A program made the position numbers and the translations under genes. A stretch of 64,000 nucleotides of DNA from Gammaproteobacteria bacterium (GTDB lineage: Bacteria; Pseudomonadota; Gammaproteobacteria; Pseudomonadales; Azotimanducaceae), in the NCBI GenBank assembly GCA_012960535.1, contig DUBB01000025.1:1-64000 (forward strand), written 5' to 3'. Under the pieces are notes generated by a model. That model was not told the origin of the DNA, made no database searches, and was given only the letters and a program-made list of their open reading frames with translations. Positions 61,977-64,000 of this stretch are shown one piece after another. How positions within the stretch are numbered: position 1 is the stretch's first letter; every line of letters starts with the position of its first letter.

Positions 61977-62927
61977 TTAAGGCTGGGCCACGGATAAACT
62001 AGATAGTTCTGGTAAATCAAGCATGATGTTCATGTTCTGAACTGCGGCCCCGGCAGCGCCTTTCCCCAGGTTGTCGAGTCTCGCAATAACCAGGCTCTGG
62101 CTATCATGGCCGTAGCTGAACAGGTCCACCCGGTTAGTTTTATTGGCACCTTCTGGGTCGAGGAATCCGCCATCAAGTTCACTGGCCAGATTGGCTGCAT
62201 GAACTTGGATGCAGGGTTCATCTTTATAACGCTCTGCCAACAGAGCGAAGATTTCATCTGGACTGCTCTGATGGTTAAAGTTGTCCGCGCCCAGGGGAAT
62301 TTCTACCAGCATGCCCTGTGCAAAGTGGCCAACATGAGGCAGAAAAAGAGGCGCATGGCTTAAACCTGCATGAATTCGCATTTCTGGCACATGCTTGTGA
62401 TCGAGGTCCAGCGCATAAGGGCGGCAGGGCCATCTCTGATCATGCTGTTCAGCTTCTGAGTAGCGTTCAATCATAGCTTTACCACCACCACTGAATCCGG
62501 ATACAGCGTTAATGCAGATGATCGACTCGGTGTTTATCAGGCCCGCAGCTAGCAAAGGGGTAATGGCCGTCAGGAAGCCAGTGGGATAACAGCCAGGGTT
62601 GCTGACTTTTTGCGCATTCCTGATGTTCTGGCGCTGCGCTGGATTAAGCTCAGGTAAGCCGTAAACCCAATCGGGATGGGTCCGATGGGCTGTGCTGGCA
62701 TCGATAATTCTAGCCCCTTTACCGAGCTCGGCAGCTTGCCTGGCGGCATCATCTGGCAGGCATAAAATGCTGATATCGGCATTGTTCATGGCGTCACGTT
62801 TGACCCGCGGGTCTTTCCGGTCCTGATTGGGAATTTCGAGCAGCTCAATGTCCTGCCTTTGTTTCAGGCGCTGCTCAATTTGCAATCCGGTCGTGCCGAT
62901 CTGGCCATCGATAAAAATTTTGTACAT
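61977..62927 (-). CDS. argC: N-acetyl-gamma-glutamyl-phosphate reductase (short form, type 2)
   Basis: This 316-residue enzyme of arginine synthesis reduces acetylglutamyl phosphate. GQIGTTGLQIEQRL is the NADP-binding start, SNPGCYPTGFL has the catalytic Cys near 114, and HKHVPEM carries the conserved His. Its length fits the shorter ArgC type. It precedes the aspartate aminotransferase-like gene in what is probably a two-gene unit. Confidence 0.95.
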   Translation of the reverse strand: MYKIFIDGQIGTTGLQIEQRLKQRQDIELLEIPNQDRKDPRVKRDAMNNADISILCLPDDAARQAAELGKGARIIDASTAHRTHPDWVYGLPELNPAQRQNIRNAQKVSNPGCYPTGFLTAITPLLAAGLINTESIICINAVSGFSGGGKAMIERYSEAEQHDQRWPCRPYALDLDHKHVPEMRIHAGLSHAPLFLPHVGHFAQGMLVEIPLGADNFNHQSSPDEIFALLAERYKDEPCIQVHAANLASELDGGFLDPEGANKTNRVDLFSYGHDSQSLVIARLDNLGKGAAGAAVQNMNIMLDLPELSSLSVAQP

Positions 62928-63014
62928 AGGGCTCCTCGCTGGAGCAGAATAATATCACGAGACAGGGCAGAGACCCTATAATGGCATCGGGCAAATCCTT
63001 TAGTCGTTGATTTG

Positions 63015-64000
63015 CTAGGGGTCAGTAACCTGAGAAGGCAGTATGCCCAGTTTTTTGAGCAGGTCTCTTTCCCGATTTCTGTCGGTTTCAGGCTCAATCA
63101 ACCATGCAACATTAGCCAGACTGGCCGGCGAAACATCAGATAGACCCTGGTCGCGAAGGTAGTGAATCAGTTTTAGGGTCTTGAATCCATCGAACCATTG
63201 AAAAGCGGCCTTTCGAAAGGTCTCGACGTTACCGCATTGTTTGCGAAGCTTGCTGATTTTGCTTTCAAGCGCCTGTTGCTGAGCATAATGGAGCAGGCTT
63301 TGATCCAGGATGGACCGTTCAAGTCCATGCTGCCAGCTTGCATCAAGGGCTGTTAGGAATGTTTTCAGCAACTCAAATATGGCTGGATTATAGAAAGTCT
63401 CGGTATTGAGTGGGTCAGGATCGCGAAGAAGTTTAACAATTCCCTGGCCTGTGCCAATCGGTACCCTCGTTGAGGGCCTGCCTGACAGCATAATGGCAGT
63501 GCCGTTCAGCTGGCGGATAGAGCCCGTTTTGCGGAGCTTATTGAGCAGGTAAAAATCCTCTGCCGCTGCTCTTTTGGGGAATCCCCTGACCTGGGCATAG
63601 CTTAGAGGATTGACGATGATGGTAGAGCCTAGGCTATGAAATGCGTAGGCAGAGTTTGCATGTTGTAGGCCTCTTACGTAGTAACACAGGTACAATTCAT
63701 AGAGATGCATTGCTTGCTGGTATTCCAGACTGGCGTCAGCAGGCGGCTGGTGACAGTAGGCATGGAGCAGCCCGGCATCTGCCTTGTTCAGGCTGTGCTG
63801 GAAATAATCTGCTGGCAGTTGAGCGTCTGCATCCGTAACACATAACTGCTGCGAGACAATTTTACCCAGCCTGAAAAGTTTTAAAGCTGCATCGGTACCG
63901 ATTTTCCGTGCCAGGCCAACGCCCTCTTTGCTGGGGACGAATAAACTATCTGAACAGCGGTTGAAAACCAGTAAATCAGGCTGGCCCTGGATGTGATGCC
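63015..64000 (-). CDS. Glycosyltransferase-like protein (GT2/GT-A type), 5' end beyond window
   Basis: The frame runs off the right edge and its last 328 codons are inside. Upstream of an internal Met at 63710 it continues without a stop, so the gene is longer than a Met-started frame suggests. TDADAQLP supplies a DxD-type motif for sugar-nucleotide binding, and AEDFYLLNKLRKTG an ED catalytic block, both as in GT-A family 2 enzymes. A SGRPSTRVPIGTG segment follows. It is not membrane-spanning in the visible part. Its acceptor is unknown. Confidence 0.75.
   Translation of the reverse strand, partial: HHIQGQPDLLVFNRCSDSLFVPSKEGVGLARKIGTDAALKLFRLGKIVSQQLCVTDADAQLPADYFQHSLNKADAGLLHAYCHQPPADASLEYQQAMHLYELYLCYYVRGLQHANSAYAFHSLGSTIIVNPLSYAQVRGFPKRAAAEDFYLLNKLRKTGSIRQLNGTAIMLSGRPSTRVPIGTGQGIVKLLRDPDPLNTETFYNPAIFELLKTFLTALDASWQHGLERSILDQSLLHYAQQQALESKISKLRKQCGNVETFRKAAFQWFDGFKTLKLIHYLRDQGLSDVSPASLANVAWLIEPETDRNRERDLLKKLGILPSQVTDP

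Overview
The window looks like a chromosomal segment of a free-living, probably marine, gammaproteobacterium. This is inferred from gene content and order, not from a marker-gene match. The nadC, ampD, ampE, aceE, aceF order, a MetR-type regulator, type IVa pilin genes next to pilB, ExeA/GspB, a RoxA-like protein, TRAP transport and TauD-type dioxygenases all fit that group. No phage, insertion sequence or CRISPR array was seen.

Region by region: 1-1.55 kb holds the start of pilB (cut by the left edge), a major pilin, a second pilin-like protein and a 31-residue membrane peptide. 1.6-5.2 kb begins with tRNA-Thr(CGT) and continues with what looks like decayed or acquired material: the C-terminal part of a flavin amine oxidase, an intact MttB-family methyltransferase, and a histidine kinase broken by a stop and a frameshift. 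5.2-13.8 kb is mixed: exported methyltransferase, uppP, a short-chain dehydrogenase preceded by a decayed copy of its own 5' end, a cytochrome P450, a DUF3604 lipoprotein, nadC and a retropepsin-like protease. 13.8-23.2 kb combines peptidoglycan recycling (ampD, ampE, ampG) with pyruvate dehydrogenase (aceE, aceF; no lpd here), a cobalamin-type binding protein, a cobalamin adenosyltransferase and yajQ. 23.8-26 kb is groES-groEL under a sigma70 promoter overlapped by a CIRCE operator. 26-36.9 kb carries a DUF2835 gene that appears frameshifted, a PuuD-like membrane protein, gspB/exeA, an acyltransferase, a RoxA-like oxygenase, a DASS transporter, sbcB and an M18 aminopeptidase.

37-45.4 kb starts with a SAM-II-like riboswitch followed by an intrinsic terminator and a possible antiterminator, ahead of a cystathionine gamma-synthase family gene. 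Then come purC, msrA, a MalY-like enzyme, an enoyl-CoA hydratase, nhaD, moaB and moeA. 45.4-49.4 kb holds a small membrane protein, a methyltransferase, and a convergent three-gene cluster (glycosyltransferase, methyltransferase, alpha/alpha-barrel protein) that looks like an uncharacterised glycan or glycolipid pathway. metR follows with a perfect TGAA-N5-TTCA site just upstream of its start. After metR lies a minus-strand candidate small RNA of about 190 nt with its own promoter and terminator and a Shine-Dalgarno-like tract held in a hairpin.

50.8-56.9 kb has a PNPOx-family protein, small unknown genes, a TauD-like dioxygenase, an alpha/beta hydrolase and a dctPQM TRAP operon. 57-59.2 kb is a compact minus-strand operon (cupin, DUF2237, SDR-like protein, GNAT). 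Its SDR-like protein carries the T-X4-Y-X-G and S-X12-Y-X3-R signatures of halohydrin dehalogenases rather than those of a true dehydrogenase. 59.3-64 kb holds a DEAD-box helicase, an aspartate aminotransferase-like enzyme, argC and a glycosyltransferase-like gene cut by the right edge.

The strongest leads are the SAM-II/terminator switch, the candidate small RNA, the halohydrin-dehalogenase-like operon, the tRNA-Thr-adjacent methylated-amine island, and the glycosyltransferase/methyltransferase/barrel cluster beside metR.
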